Assembly: GCA_033239125.1 (NCBI GenBank)
Contig: BSWB01000001.1
Coordinates: 29,043,501 to 29,107,500 of the forward strand
Direction of reading: 5' to 3'
DNA from: Fagopyrum homotropicum
Taxonomy: Eukaryota > Streptophyta > Magnoliopsida > Caryophyllales > Polygonaceae
DNA: 64,000 bases
Part shown: one piece after another, positions 54,813 to 64,000 of the stretch
How positions within the stretch are numbered: the stretch's first letter is position 1
Layout: the number at the start of each line of letters is the position of its first letter
Position numbers and translations under genes: made by a program
Notes under the pieces: model-generated
Seen by the model: the letters and a program-made list of their open reading frames with translations, nothing else
Databases searched by the model: none
Told to the model about the DNA's origin: nothing

Positions 54813-56195
54813 ATGAGTTCTAAGCGACGCCTCGCCCTTAGGGATAGATCTTCACCTTCCCCTTCTTCCTCTTCTTCCCGACCTTACCGCCCGGTGATCC
54901 ATGAGCGACACCGGGTGGATTATGACCGTATTTCTGGCCGTCCAGTGATTGCACCTCGCTTCCTGGACGTGTCCGCTTTTGATTGCCTAGGGGTAGATGG
55001 AGACCTTAGGAGGATGATTTCTACAGTTGGGCTGGATCAGTTTACTGAGATCCGAGCCCCAGCCTATTTGGAGCCGACCCTAGAGTTCATTAGCTCCTTC
55101 ACCTACCTTCCCACAGAGCGTTCTGTGAAGTACCGGTTGATGAACCGGAACTTCTTAGTGCCGCTGGAGTATTGGAGAGAGATTTTCGGCTTTCTTGAGC
55201 CCACCGCTGTTGACTTCCCATCCCGATCAGTAGCTAGGGAGTTTTGGGGGCAGATTGCCCATGTTGTTGAGCATGCAGATAGATGGCGCCCTGGAGATTC
55301 CAGGGAGAAGGTCATCTTCCACCTAGCCTTTAGGTTAGCCCACCGGATATTCAGCGAGACACTTCTGGCGCGTACTGAGACGCCCCAGAAGATCCGACAG
55401 GGTGAGCTTTTCAGTTTGTATTGCATGGTTATTGGGGGTTTCCCGGACTTTGGCTTGATGTTGGCAAAGGATCTGCACAAGATCAAGGCCAAGGCGAAGG
55501 GAGGCATCTGCTGCGGAGGGCTTGTCACCCACATAGCTAGTTATCAGGACATGGATCTCAGTGCTTGTACGATGGTGGCGGCTGCCAAGCCGCTTGGATT
55601 GCAGGAGATGATCACTCGGTGGATTCTCGTTCCCCGAGGTCTGACTACTCCATATGTGGCTATGCCGTGGGAGCTGACTGCGCCACAGGGGATCAGGTGG
55701 TCTGCCCAGTTCACTGTTTATGACCCACACTATTGGCAGACCGCTTGGGCTCCACTGATGGAGGATTACAAAGAGGCAGCAGCTGCCTCAACTGAGGAGA
55801 AGGAGGAGGTTGATGACGAGGAGACGATTGATGAGAGAGAGGGTGGAGTCCCGATGGATACAGGGACAGACACTGCAGGGAGGAGCGCACCGCCGATTAT
55901 AGATCTGGATGAGGAGGACACTGAGCCCGCACCCGCTACTTCTCCAGTGAGACCTGCGAGGCGTAGGACACGCCGACACAGGGATCCAGATGCTCACAGA
56001 CGGATCGATGACCTGACGGATCAGGTTATTGATTCATATGCCGCTTTGTCGCTGGATATCCGCGAGATGCAGGAGCGGCAGCATTATCAGCATATGATGG
56101 CCCAGATTCAGTTCGAGCATGTCATGGGCTATCCGTTCGACCCGACCCAGTATCCGTACGTGCCACCACCACCACCACCGGATCGTGACTACTGA
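54813..56195 (+). CDS. ORF3 of A3, ATHILA ORF1-like protein (460 aa)
   Basis: ATG 54813 begins MSSKRRLALRDRSS, as in A2; the frame also extends upstream without an ATG. It has the same domain order as A2: a Ser-rich N-terminus, RFLDVSAFDCLG, RLMNRNF, FWGQIAH, ETPQKIRQGELFSLYCM and GGLVTHIA. An acidic stretch, an Arg-rich segment (RPARRRTRRHRD) and the tail YPYVPPPPPPDRDY follow. Relative to A2 it lacks about 15 residues before the QHYQHMM segment. The frame is intact. The family is known from Athila elements (ATHILA ORF-1) but has no assigned activity. No signal peptide or transmembrane segment is visible. It lies after pol, behind its own candidate promoter. Confidence 0.85.
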   Translation: MSSKRRLALRDRSSPSPSSSSSRPYRPVIHERHRVDYDRISGRPVIAPRFLDVSAFDCLGVDGDLRRMISTVGLDQFTEIRAPAYLEPTLEFISSFTYLPTERSVKYRLMNRNFLVPLEYWREIFGFLEPTAVDFPSRSVAREFWGQIAHVVEHADRWRPGDSREKVIFHLAFRLAHRIFSETLLARTETPQKIRQGELFSLYCMVIGGFPDFGLMLAKDLHKIKAKAKGGICCGGLVTHIASYQDMDLSACTMVAAAKPLGLQEMITRWILVPRGLTTPYVAMPWELTAPQGIRWSAQFTVYDPHYWQTAWAPLMEDYKEAAAASTEEKEEVDDEETIDEREGGVPMDTGTDTAGRSAPPIIDLDEEDTEPAPATSPVRPARRRTRRHRDPDAHRRIDDLTDQVIDSYAALSLDIREMQERQHYQHMMAQIQFEHVMGYPFDPTQYPYVPPPPPPDRDY

Positions 56196-57646
56196 GAGCT
56201 GCAGGATTTTCTTTATTATTTTTATGCAGTTCAGCTATTTATCCGGTGAGTACTTTTATTCTCTAGACTTATTTTGACCCACTAGGACAGTGTGTCCCAA
56301 GTATGGGGTATTTGATATATTTATTTGATGACTTTGATGTATGACTCACTTGATCGGATATTTTATATTTATGCTTCACTTCTGCATTTATATGTTTATC
56401 TGAGATTGCATGCATACTTACAGGTTATTTGATTGAGAAAAATGTCGAAACTAAAAAAAATGGTTTTAAAAAAAAAATTTTTGACCTCGACCGGGGCAGT
56501 TCTGGCCGATCGAGATGTTTCACCTCGGTTGACCTACGAACACCTCGACCGAGGTGGGTTAACTGAGAGTTTTCGAAAACGATTTTTGTGCTTCTTATTT
56601 GGATATGATCTCAGTGAAGATCTTGCTTACTGACTGGTTTTAAATTCTTTATGTGTTTGAAAGGTTTTATAATATGTTTAAGTTGCTAAATGCTTTGTTT
56701 GAAATTTGTGGCATGTTTAATACTTTGTTTTTATCCAAATTATGTTAAATTTGAAGGTTGACACCGCAAGATAAGTTCTCTCACTTTCTTCCTAGAAAGA
56801 CCAAGGCAATTCATTCTTCTCTCTTCTTCTTCTTGATCATACTTAGCTCCTCATATACATTTTGCCTCCCTTTACCTATCCGGGAATTTGGAAGCAAGCG
56901 AAGTGGCGAAAGCAAGTTAAGGCTGAGAAGTGGCTGGAAGTGAAAGTGTTAGAAAGCAATAATAGGTTTGGGGAAGTCAATCATGAAGATGAGTAACTCG
57001 GCACCATTCACATAGCCGGGTGTTTGTGTCTTGCCAAAGTCGGATTGAGCGATATTCCTAACGGGTCATGGTATGTGCATCAAGGGTTTGATGCATCTCA
57101 AGAAATTGATGATTGTTGATTTCCTAGGCTTTGGTTATTGTGCACCTTTGTCCATGCATCCCAAAAAGTAAAGTAAAAAGAAAAAGTGTGAAATAAGCAA
57201 AGCTTATTGGTGGAAGATGTTGCAAGTCAAAGTGAAGTGAAGATCATCCTTTTTCCCGGATTCTAGCACCACATTACCTTACATACATCCCTACCCTACA
57301 CGTATCTTGACCTTTCTTTTGGGAAGCCCTTGAGACCTTGAGCTTGTTGATTGACTTAGTGGTTTAAACTGGATTATACATGATTAATTTTGATAATTAT
57401 GACTTATTATGCATTCTATGGTTTTATGCAAAGATGAACAACTTTTCTATATTTATAAAATGTTTTGACCATATTTTGATTTTAAATTCCATGAAGTATT
57501 CTCTTAGAGTGATCTATGATTGTAGCACACCATAAAAATGTTTTTGAAAAACTTTTCATTGATTTTATTGACTTATAATCCATTCTATCTTGTCTCTTAT
57601 ATGCGGAACTTGCTGGGGACAAGCAAGGGCTAAGTATGGGGTATTT
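56196..57646 (+). other. A3 3' UTR with internal PPT, conserved block, hairpin and PPT
   Basis: This is noncoding. Internal PPT-like CAAGTATGGGGTATTTGATA (56299-56318) even continues into an LTR-like TTTGATA. A-type palindromes are at about 56482-56560. The conserved block is 56963-57099. The hairpin CTTGCT/AGCAAG is at 57609-57627. The PPT TAAGTATGGGGTATTT ends at 57646. Confidence 0.8.
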
Positions 57647-59390
57647 TGATAGCATGAATTATAGTCTACATTTTAGGGTTTGTTTGGACGTTTTATCTTC
57701 AATAATCTGCATGTTTGTATGTATAATATGTGATTATATTACCATTTCATCTACCTTTGCGAGAATCGAGGTCTACACCTAGTTTTGTTGTAATCATAGG
57801 TAAAATGGCGCGTTTTGCATCAAAAAGGAGCTATGGAGTCATTGGCGCTACATTCAGGAGCTTAAGGAATGATCCAGGAAGCATATCCATGGAATAAAGA
57901 TTCACTTTGGACCAGATTTGAGAGATTTCACATTTAGTTATGATTCACCTCGGTTGGCCACAGATTCATCTCGACCGAGGTGATCCAGAGGAGTCGACTC
58001 GACCGAGGCGAATACCTAGGACGCGGCGAGAATATTTTATTCTTGGCTGAGATCTTTTATATTTGGAAAGTGATCTTATATTTTTGGGCTTGGCTCCTGG
58101 AAGGAAGAAGATCTTATATTTTACCTATTTTTATGGGAAGAGATCTTTCAAAGATATATTATCTTTGGAGGGTTATTTTCCTATAAAAAGGGTTGGATTT
58201 CCCACAAATCGGGGATCCGCTATCATCTTGCTAACAAGGAGATCTTGCATAGAAGCAGCCATACTCTAGTTGGGAGATTTGAAGAACCTTTTAGAAGGTT
58301 GAAGGAAGGTTGAAGATCATAGCTTTTATAGCTTTTTGAAGGGTTTTTGTAAGATTATCTTAGATTCCCTTCCTTGTTGTCTTGTCTTGTTGGATTGCTA
58401 TCCAAGGAACGCTTTTGTTGTGATATTTGATTCAGTTATTGAAGTCTTTTCATTAAATTCTTCTTGTTCAAATATTCACCTTCTTCCCATATATTTGATT
58501 ATTGCTTTCATGATGATGAGTGGCTAATTTCCTTGTGTGATTCTAGGGTGATTGGCTGAAGGTTGTGGGAAAAACAATGATAGAACAATCTTAGATTCCA
58601 GTAGGACCCTGAAAGTTCGAGTCTTTAACCTTAACCCCAAGCATCTCGTTTAGTTGATGAACATCTCGGCCGGGGTGGAATTTGGCTGACCAAGGTGACT
58701 TATCTGATCCGAAACTGAGAGTTAAGTGTTAGAGTTTGCCAAATCCTATTCTTATTACACCTTTCCTGGTCCAATGCAAACTTAGGATGAGACTTACCCG
58801 GTAATTCCTTAGTTTGTATACCAACGATTATAAGTGTAGGTAATAAAGATTTATCCTTTAATGGGGTTTGAGTGTGCTTTCATCCCACCTTTGTGAGTTA
58901 GCCTGAGACTTACCCGGTAAAGGTTGATTCTATTCCCTTAGATGGTGTGTTAGTTCGGGGTTATAATTCTTTATCTTAATTCCTTGAGACTTACCCGGTA
59001 ATAGGAGTTATGGTTTGGGATTAGTGAGTAGTGAGACTTACCCGGTGATCTATTCCGCTTTAGTAACACCTTCCCTATGCAAAAACCTCAGCTTTGTCCG
59101 CTTATCTTTAGATCTTGAGTTGGAACCCCAACTAGATGCTTTAATCCCTAGAATTGCATGTTTGCTTATTTGACTTCTTATTCATCTTTGATTGTTTTAA
59201 TTGCTCCTGTGGTTAGTAATTACGAGGCTTACCGTTATCGGACTTTGTTTCACTGAGTCCCTGTGATCGACCCCTGGAATTCCTTACTTTTTACTACGAT
59301 TGACCCGTACACTGCGGGTTTGCATCCTTGTTTTAAGCTTACGTCTAGGGTTATAAATTTAAAGCTTGCACAAACCGTTTGGAGCGAACA
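57647..59390 (+). repeat. 3' LTR of A3 (1744 bp)
   Basis: It matches the 5' LTR at all but about 26 positions, with no length change. The TATA box is TATAAAAAG (58182-58190). It is followed by the right GCAGG duplication (59391-59395). Confidence 0.93.
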
Positions 59391-59395
59391 GCAGG

Positions 59396-60368
59396 CGGCG
59401 GCAACTCAGGCGGGCGACGAGGGCAAGGCTGGTGGCGGCTAGAGAGGCGAAAGGAGTACCAGCGCTGCTAGGACAGGCGAAGACTCTTGCTCCGTCTCCC
59501 TGGTGGTGAAGCGGCGGCAATGCAAGTTGCACAAAGGAGGCTGGAGAAGTAGAGAGAAAAGCCAAAGCGAGATTGAGGAGGGATCTCAACGACTACTTCA
59601 ATGGCGGCCAAAAGTGAGGGCGACCCCAATGGGCTCTCCAGCTTCCACAGGGAGACGGCGAAGGAGGTGCTGCGGATTTTGCAGAAGGTGAGGATCGATT
59701 GAGGCTTCCGGCCTGCTGGCATCGATAGAGAAAAAGCTGATGCAGATGGGCTGTCTGATTTCCGAAGGTTGAGATATCAAGTGTGGTGTTTGCTTGTTGT
59801 TGCAAGTGAAGAGAGAAATTGCAAAGGGATAGGGACATAGGAGAGACGAGTGTGAGGATGAGGGTGAGAGATTGAGAGGCTGCAGCTGCTGAGAGAGGGG
59901 GTGTAGTGAATTGTTGCTTGCTGCTGAGAGAGGGACAAAGGGGAAGGTGACAAATTAGGTGCAGATGCTAGGGAGGCTCAGGGGTCGACTGGGCAAGTAG
60001 GGAGGAAGCTAGACGGGCTGCTCCTTCAAGAGGTCGGGGATGGAACAGGTCGAGAAAGAAAAATAAATAAAGGGGAAGGAATAAAATAAATTAGGAATAA
60101 AATAAATAAATAAAGTAGTAAACGGAAATACAATAAACTCGATCAAAAGGCACTCGGAACGGGATTTTTAAATCAGAAAACTTCCCGACTTTTTCCACAA
60201 TTAAAAGTACGGATATGAAAGAACGTATCCAAAATAATAATATACTCGGATATAATAAAATAGGAATTTTACGCCGTACAATACTTTTAATAAAATATTT
60301 AAGCTAATAAATTATCGATAAAAGTCGAAAAATAAAACCGAAAACGCATGAAAATTTTGGGTGTTACA
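59396..60368 (-). repeat. Chromovirus H LTR, right part
   Basis: This is the LTR 5' portion on the minus strand, starting TGTAACACCC at 60368. GC-rich sequence at 59396-59720 gives way to an AT-rich stretch. The PPT of H (minus-strand TAGGGGATCTGA) adjoins at 60369-60380. Confidence 0.75.
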
Positions 60369-60380
60369 TCAGATCCCCTA

Positions 60381-61199
60381 AAAATAAGTTTCGTCCTGAA
60401 ACTTGCTATGCGTCGAACTTCTCGGTCCCTAAGGCCGATGTATGAACTCTCAAACTAAGAAGACTTAAACCTTCAAATCTAAACACATCATCCACTCAAA
60501 CTACCACTACAAGATATATCATGTCATAATGCACATTTCAGCACATGGCACAAACTACACATATATCACACATGCACATTACTCAATTAAAGAAAGAAAT
60601 ATGTCTAACCCGTCGATTCTATGATGTTATACTATCCTCCGTCTTTCAGTTAGCCTCATTGGTTCTTCGTTTGGCACTAGATCATCATGACTGACAACAT
60701 GTCTCGAGTCATGTATGTACTTCCTCGATGGATACACCTGAAACCCAGGGTGGCAACACCGACTTGTAAGCCACTTCTCCAACTCACGCTAAGATCTTAG
60801 AGAGGTCTGATATATCGGAACTCAACTTTCTTCTCGGGTCTTTCTCAATGCGGCATTTCCATTATGTTTCTCTTTGATTTCCTCTAAAACAAAAGATCGA
60901 ACTTCCAAGTTACACCGTTGGCTTTGGTCCTTCTCAAACAAAACTTTGATGTTACGTTTCCTCAGTTCTTTTTGCAAGTTCTAAGTAATGAAGGAAATAT
61001 TATACTTCACACCGCTCGACCAGGCACATATGTTATTACTTCTCCCTTTGCATCAATACTTAACCAATGCATTATCTTGGAGGATTGGTTGAAATCTCCA
61101 AATCCATCACACCACGAGGCAAATGCCAAAACACGTGCCCAAGGACTCTCCTCCTAACTCTTACAACTCTTCTAACACTTGTCCCGTTCAAAACCCTTT
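60381..61199 (-). pseudogene. Chromovirus H: integrase C-terminal region remnant
   Basis: The minus-strand frame near 60760-60660 reads QVYPSRKYIHDSRHVVSHDDL, matching the LRKYVHDPSHV segment just before the chromodomain in Tekay-type integrases. CAAGTTTCAGGACGAAAC near 60405-60388 is the usual interior terminus. The rest is too broken to assign. Most of integrase appears deleted, since RT sequence lies only ~450 bp away. Confidence 0.6.
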
Positions 61200-61910
61200 C
61201 TCCTGGAGTAGATTAGTCGTATGGTGTTACTTTGGAGAATCTCTCCACAAATCCTGAAATGACCGGCACATCCAAGAAAACTTGTAACTTCTTTCATATC
61301 TTTCGGGGGTTGTCATCCCGCGATAACTGGTCATACAAATTCTCTCTTCTTCGAGAGTAGACCAAAATGTCTTATTCAGGCATGAGTAGCCCATATGGAA
61401 TCACTAAAACTCGTAGTGACCATAGTTGTCCGGAATGCCGTATTTGCAAGATCCGAGTCTCGAATTCTCAAACAGTGACAATCAAATCTTAGTTAATCTT
61501 ATAAGAAACTACTGATCCTTGCAAGTGATCGAGTAGGTCCCCCATTCGTGGTAAGGGATACTTGTCCTTCATTGTCATCTTGCTCAACTTATAGTAATCA
61601 ATGTACGACGGAGATATTTGTCTCTCTTTTCGCAAACTGGTTTTCTCCATAGCAACTTCAAATCAAGAGTTTAAGATATGTTCCAATATGAACTTCAAAT
61701 CAAGAGTTCAAAATATATTCCCATATGAACTTCAAATTAAGAGTTCAAGATAACGTCTGGTGCTCTCTATGTGCATTGATCCTAATGAACCTTTATAACC
61801 AAGTCCTTGCAACTTGTTGTTCAAATGCTTCTTCAACTCACGTACCTTCACAGCTGTCATCCTACACAGCGCCTTGGATATCGGAGTAGCACCAAGATCA
61901 TCCTTAGCAG
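61200..61910 (-). pseudogene. Chromovirus H: reverse transcriptase remnant
   Basis: Minus-strand segments in order are ATPISKALCRMTAVKVRELK (near 61885-61830), DYYKLSKMTMKDKYPLPRM (near 61595-61540), HYEFLVIPYGL (near 61420-61390) and ILVYSR (near 61365), then a thumb-like piece near 61260. These are the ordered RT motifs of Ty3/Gypsy chromoviruses. Stops, frameshifts and internal losses are frequent, and the YXDD box itself is not preserved. Confidence 0.7.
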
Positions 61911-64000
61911 AAAATCCACATTCCGATGTATTGGAATCCATTTTATCTCGGGTTCCAGCTTTTCTTCTCCCATCACATACCGTAAGATATCGACACAATC
62001 TTGTCTTACATTTGTCAAGTGGTCCACCCCGATCTGTTGAGGTGACGTCCATCGAAAACGTGGTTTAATACTTCTTTAGCTGCAATGTCCACCGTTCTCT
62101 TCCAAAGATCTTTCATCTCTAGAACTCGGGAGACTTGCTCTAATAATCTTTAGTTATGAAGGTCCTAACTGGAGGACTTAATCACGCCTTATAATATATC
62201 GGTATTACCTTCTTTGTATTCTACCAAAGCTTGCATCATTCCTTCACGTAGGTGTAGAACTTACTCCATTTTTTTTGTTTTTTTTTTGTACATCTCACAT
62301 CGACTTCAAACTTCAAAACTCCAGTCTTCCCTTACTATTGTTGGTCACCTTATGCATCTCTCGGTATTCCATGAACAACTTCACAACTGTATAGGTATGC
62401 CCCGTGGACAATGATATAAGAAACTCCCCATCCAAAACCACTAAAATATCAAACTCATTACATCTCCAAGTACTAACATCATAACTCTAAGCTTACAGCG
62501 TTACCCAAATCTAGGTCCTCTCTTTCACACCATAGCCATCATGACTCTTCCTTGTGAGTTTGAAACATCCGACTCAACTTTTGTTCGCGAAAACCTACCA
62601 TCCATTTCATACCCTGCATCCTCTATATACTCCCGTTTACGTACCACCTCCATGACACCGTACCTTCTTCTTGATTCACTACTTCCCCCTTATCGTGGTC
62701 AACTTTAAAACCTCTAATACGTGTTGTTCTCCCATATGCCAATTCCATGACCTACAAATGTAGCATAAGGTCATCCAAATCCCTCTCTAAGAGGTCCGCT
62801 ACAGTTGCTTGAATTCATTCAACATTATTTGATTTAAGACAAATACCCTTCCGTTGATTTCCTTCATAGACAATGATCCACCGCGAATACTTTACGTATT
62901 TGGTTACTCTTCTCATCTACACTCATCCATAGACCACCCGCACATGCGCTATCTTGGTTGTCACCAATTAGCTTATAACTAACCTTCTCCAATGTCAATG
63001 ACTTACCATTCTTCTATACTTCCATGTTACCATTCTCATGAAAGCTACACTTCTTGGGGTATTTTACCTTTAACACCGTTAGTTATTTCTTCATTCCGTG
63101 CTTCCTATTCTTTATAAGGTAACTATATCTTATTTTCCTTGTTGTTTCATATAACTCCCTTTCATAGGCTTAACCATCCTTTTTTGATGTCCTTCAAGAG
63201 CACTTTCTCAAATATTATAGCCCTAGCTAGCATCCACTCGCGTTCCTCTTGGTTGGTATCTTAAGTCTCTCGATCAAAGCTCCTTGTTTCATCTTTCATC
63301 TTCTTGAGATCATCATCTATACACACTTCCTCCTCCTTAGTGTTGCTCATTCTCATCTCAATGACGGAAAACGATTGACTCCACAATAAAATTCTACTAT
63401 ATGAACTTTCACCTGGTGGTCCTCCTCGAAATTCTCGTATGTCTGAAGATGTCTCCTGCTAGGATCTAGCAAAACCGTCACTTCCCTTTCTCGTTCCTCT
63501 CTAAGCTTAACTTACATATCTTATAATCTTCGCAATATTCCGGCCACACTTCACGTCATGACTCCCATGCTTAGGAGTGCCTATGGAACACTTGCCTTAA
63601 TTGGAACACCACCTTTAACTTCGCTAGAATGTACCCATCTCCTCCTCGATTTGCATCTTTAGTTGTTCACGCGTCTTCTTGAAGAGAACTAAGTTCGTTA
63701 CCTCTTATAGGTCTCATCGTCTTCCATCATGGCTTCTTTGGGACCACTTTCGCACATTAATGTTACTCTCTTTACTTGTATGGCTTCCATCTCGATTTCT
63801 CTTAAGTTTTCTCGAGTTTCCTTCTACTTGTTTGTCCTTCGTTTACATCATCCCTACTCCTCCTCTTAGACATCCCTTTAAAGGAATCCGAGAAATGCCG
63901 TGGTGTTCGTTAGTACGAAAAGCTCAACTCGATAACTTGAGCATACTCATTTCCGTATGTATACTATCCTAAGCCAAAAAGGCGTTGTCCAAGGGGTAAT
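61911..64000 (-). other. Chromovirus H: protease/gag side, not resolved
   Basis: By position this should hold the protease and gag of H on the minus strand. Short frames near 62050-61915 lead into RT, but I do not recognise a gag core, a zinc knuckle or a protease D-T/S-G motif. The stretch is rich in C/T on the plus strand. It may include other insertions. Confidence 0.4.

Larger units (their letters stand above)
47983..59390 (+). mobile_element. Element A3: complete, young, RT-less Athila-like element (11408 bp)
   Basis: The two LTRs are of identical length (1744 bp) and differ at about 26 positions by my hand count, roughly 98.5% identity. A target duplication GCAGG flanks the element (47978-47982 and 59391-59395). 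Order: LTR, tRNA-Asp PBS, gag-protease-integrase ORF without RT or RNase H, hairpin, palindrome cluster with TATA, ORF3, 3' UTR with conserved block, hairpin, PPT, LTR. It sits in the LTR of chromovirus H. The coding part has only two premature stops, both near the gag N-terminus. Confidence 0.93.
46091..64000 (-). mobile_element. Element H: minus-strand chromovirus (Tekay/Del-like), decayed
   Basis: The LTR occupies 46091-47982 plus 59396-60368 (about 2865 bp once A3 is removed). On the minus strand it starts TGTAACACCC at 60368 and ends GGGGTGTTACA at 46091. The preceding interior ends CAAGTTTCAGGACGAAAC and TAGGGGATCTGA, a PPT and terminus typical of Tekay/Del chromoviruses. Pol remnants follow to the right. 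The 5' LTR is outside the window. H interrupts the RT-domain gene; flanking bases on the left are CGTTG (46086-46090). Confidence 0.78.

Noticed and set aside
54813..56195. ORF3 as an envelope gene
   Set aside because: Its position after pol would fit, but there is no signal peptide, transmembrane helix or cleavage site. The motif order matches the ATHILA ORF-1 family instead.
46091..60368. A large DNA transposon with inverted ends TGTAACACCC...GGGTGTTACA
   Set aside because: The right end is bordered by a chromovirus PPT and terminal sequence, and RT remnants follow, so these are the two ends of one interrupted LTR.
61732..62052. Separate hypothetical gene on the minus strand
   Set aside because: Its second half contains ATPISKALCRMTAVKVRELK, the start of a chromovirus RT, so it is part of element H.

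Overview
This 64 kb window is nuclear DNA of a flowering plant, most likely a eudicot. I base that on plant-type Athila-like Ty3/Gypsy elements primed by tRNA-Asp, Copia elements primed by initiator tRNA-Met, a FAR1-like pseudogene, and MULE and chromovirus remnants. I found no intact host gene, tRNA or rRNA. Almost every base belongs to transposable elements, and these are nested inside one another.

Layout: 1-2013 is the 3' end of an Athila-like element B (LTR 173-2013). It is inserted in ORF3 of element A1 (2014-5295), which sits in the 5' LTR of element D (5296-10758). D is inserted in the gag of element E (10759-11652 and 22227-32537). A minus-strand element, A2 (11653-22226), also interrupts the gag of E. 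Downstream of E are a Copia remnant (32538-33433), a minus-strand Copia element G (34166-39060), a FAR1-like pseudogene (39074-40690), and a plant RT-domain gene broken into two pieces (41520-42505, 45568-46090) around an OTU-domain MULE-like pseudogene. From 46091 to the end is a minus-strand chromovirus, H. Its 2.9 kb LTR is split by A3 (47983-59390), a complete young element with matching 1744-bp LTRs and a GCAGG target duplication.

The A, B, D and E elements share one plan: LTR, tRNA-Asp PBS, gag-pol, a short hairpin, an ATHILA-ORF1-like third ORF (ORF3), a conserved 3' UTR, a second hairpin, PPT, LTR. A2 and A3 carry gag, protease and integrase fused in one frame, with reverse transcriptase and RNase H cleanly missing. 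They must therefore be mobilised in trans, and A3 moved recently. D keeps only gag and ORF3. E has the full domain set but is decayed.

The most unusual observation is that each lineage carries its own short palindrome, repeated many times, in clusters that fall at corresponding places: before the LTR TATA box, after it in the LTR, between protease and RT, and between pol and ORF3 just before an internal TATA box. The sequences are CCTCGRYCGAGG in A, CCACGGCCGTGG in E, AAAATCGGACGATTTT in B, and GC-rich inverted repeats around a CCCC core in D. I infer a lineage-specific cis-regulatory system in which ORF3 (possibly read from its own promoter) or another dimeric factor recognises the sites. 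That is a hypothesis, not something the sequence proves. Three small hairpins with compensatory base changes and a nearly invariant 136-bp 3' UTR block are further conserved parts of this plan.
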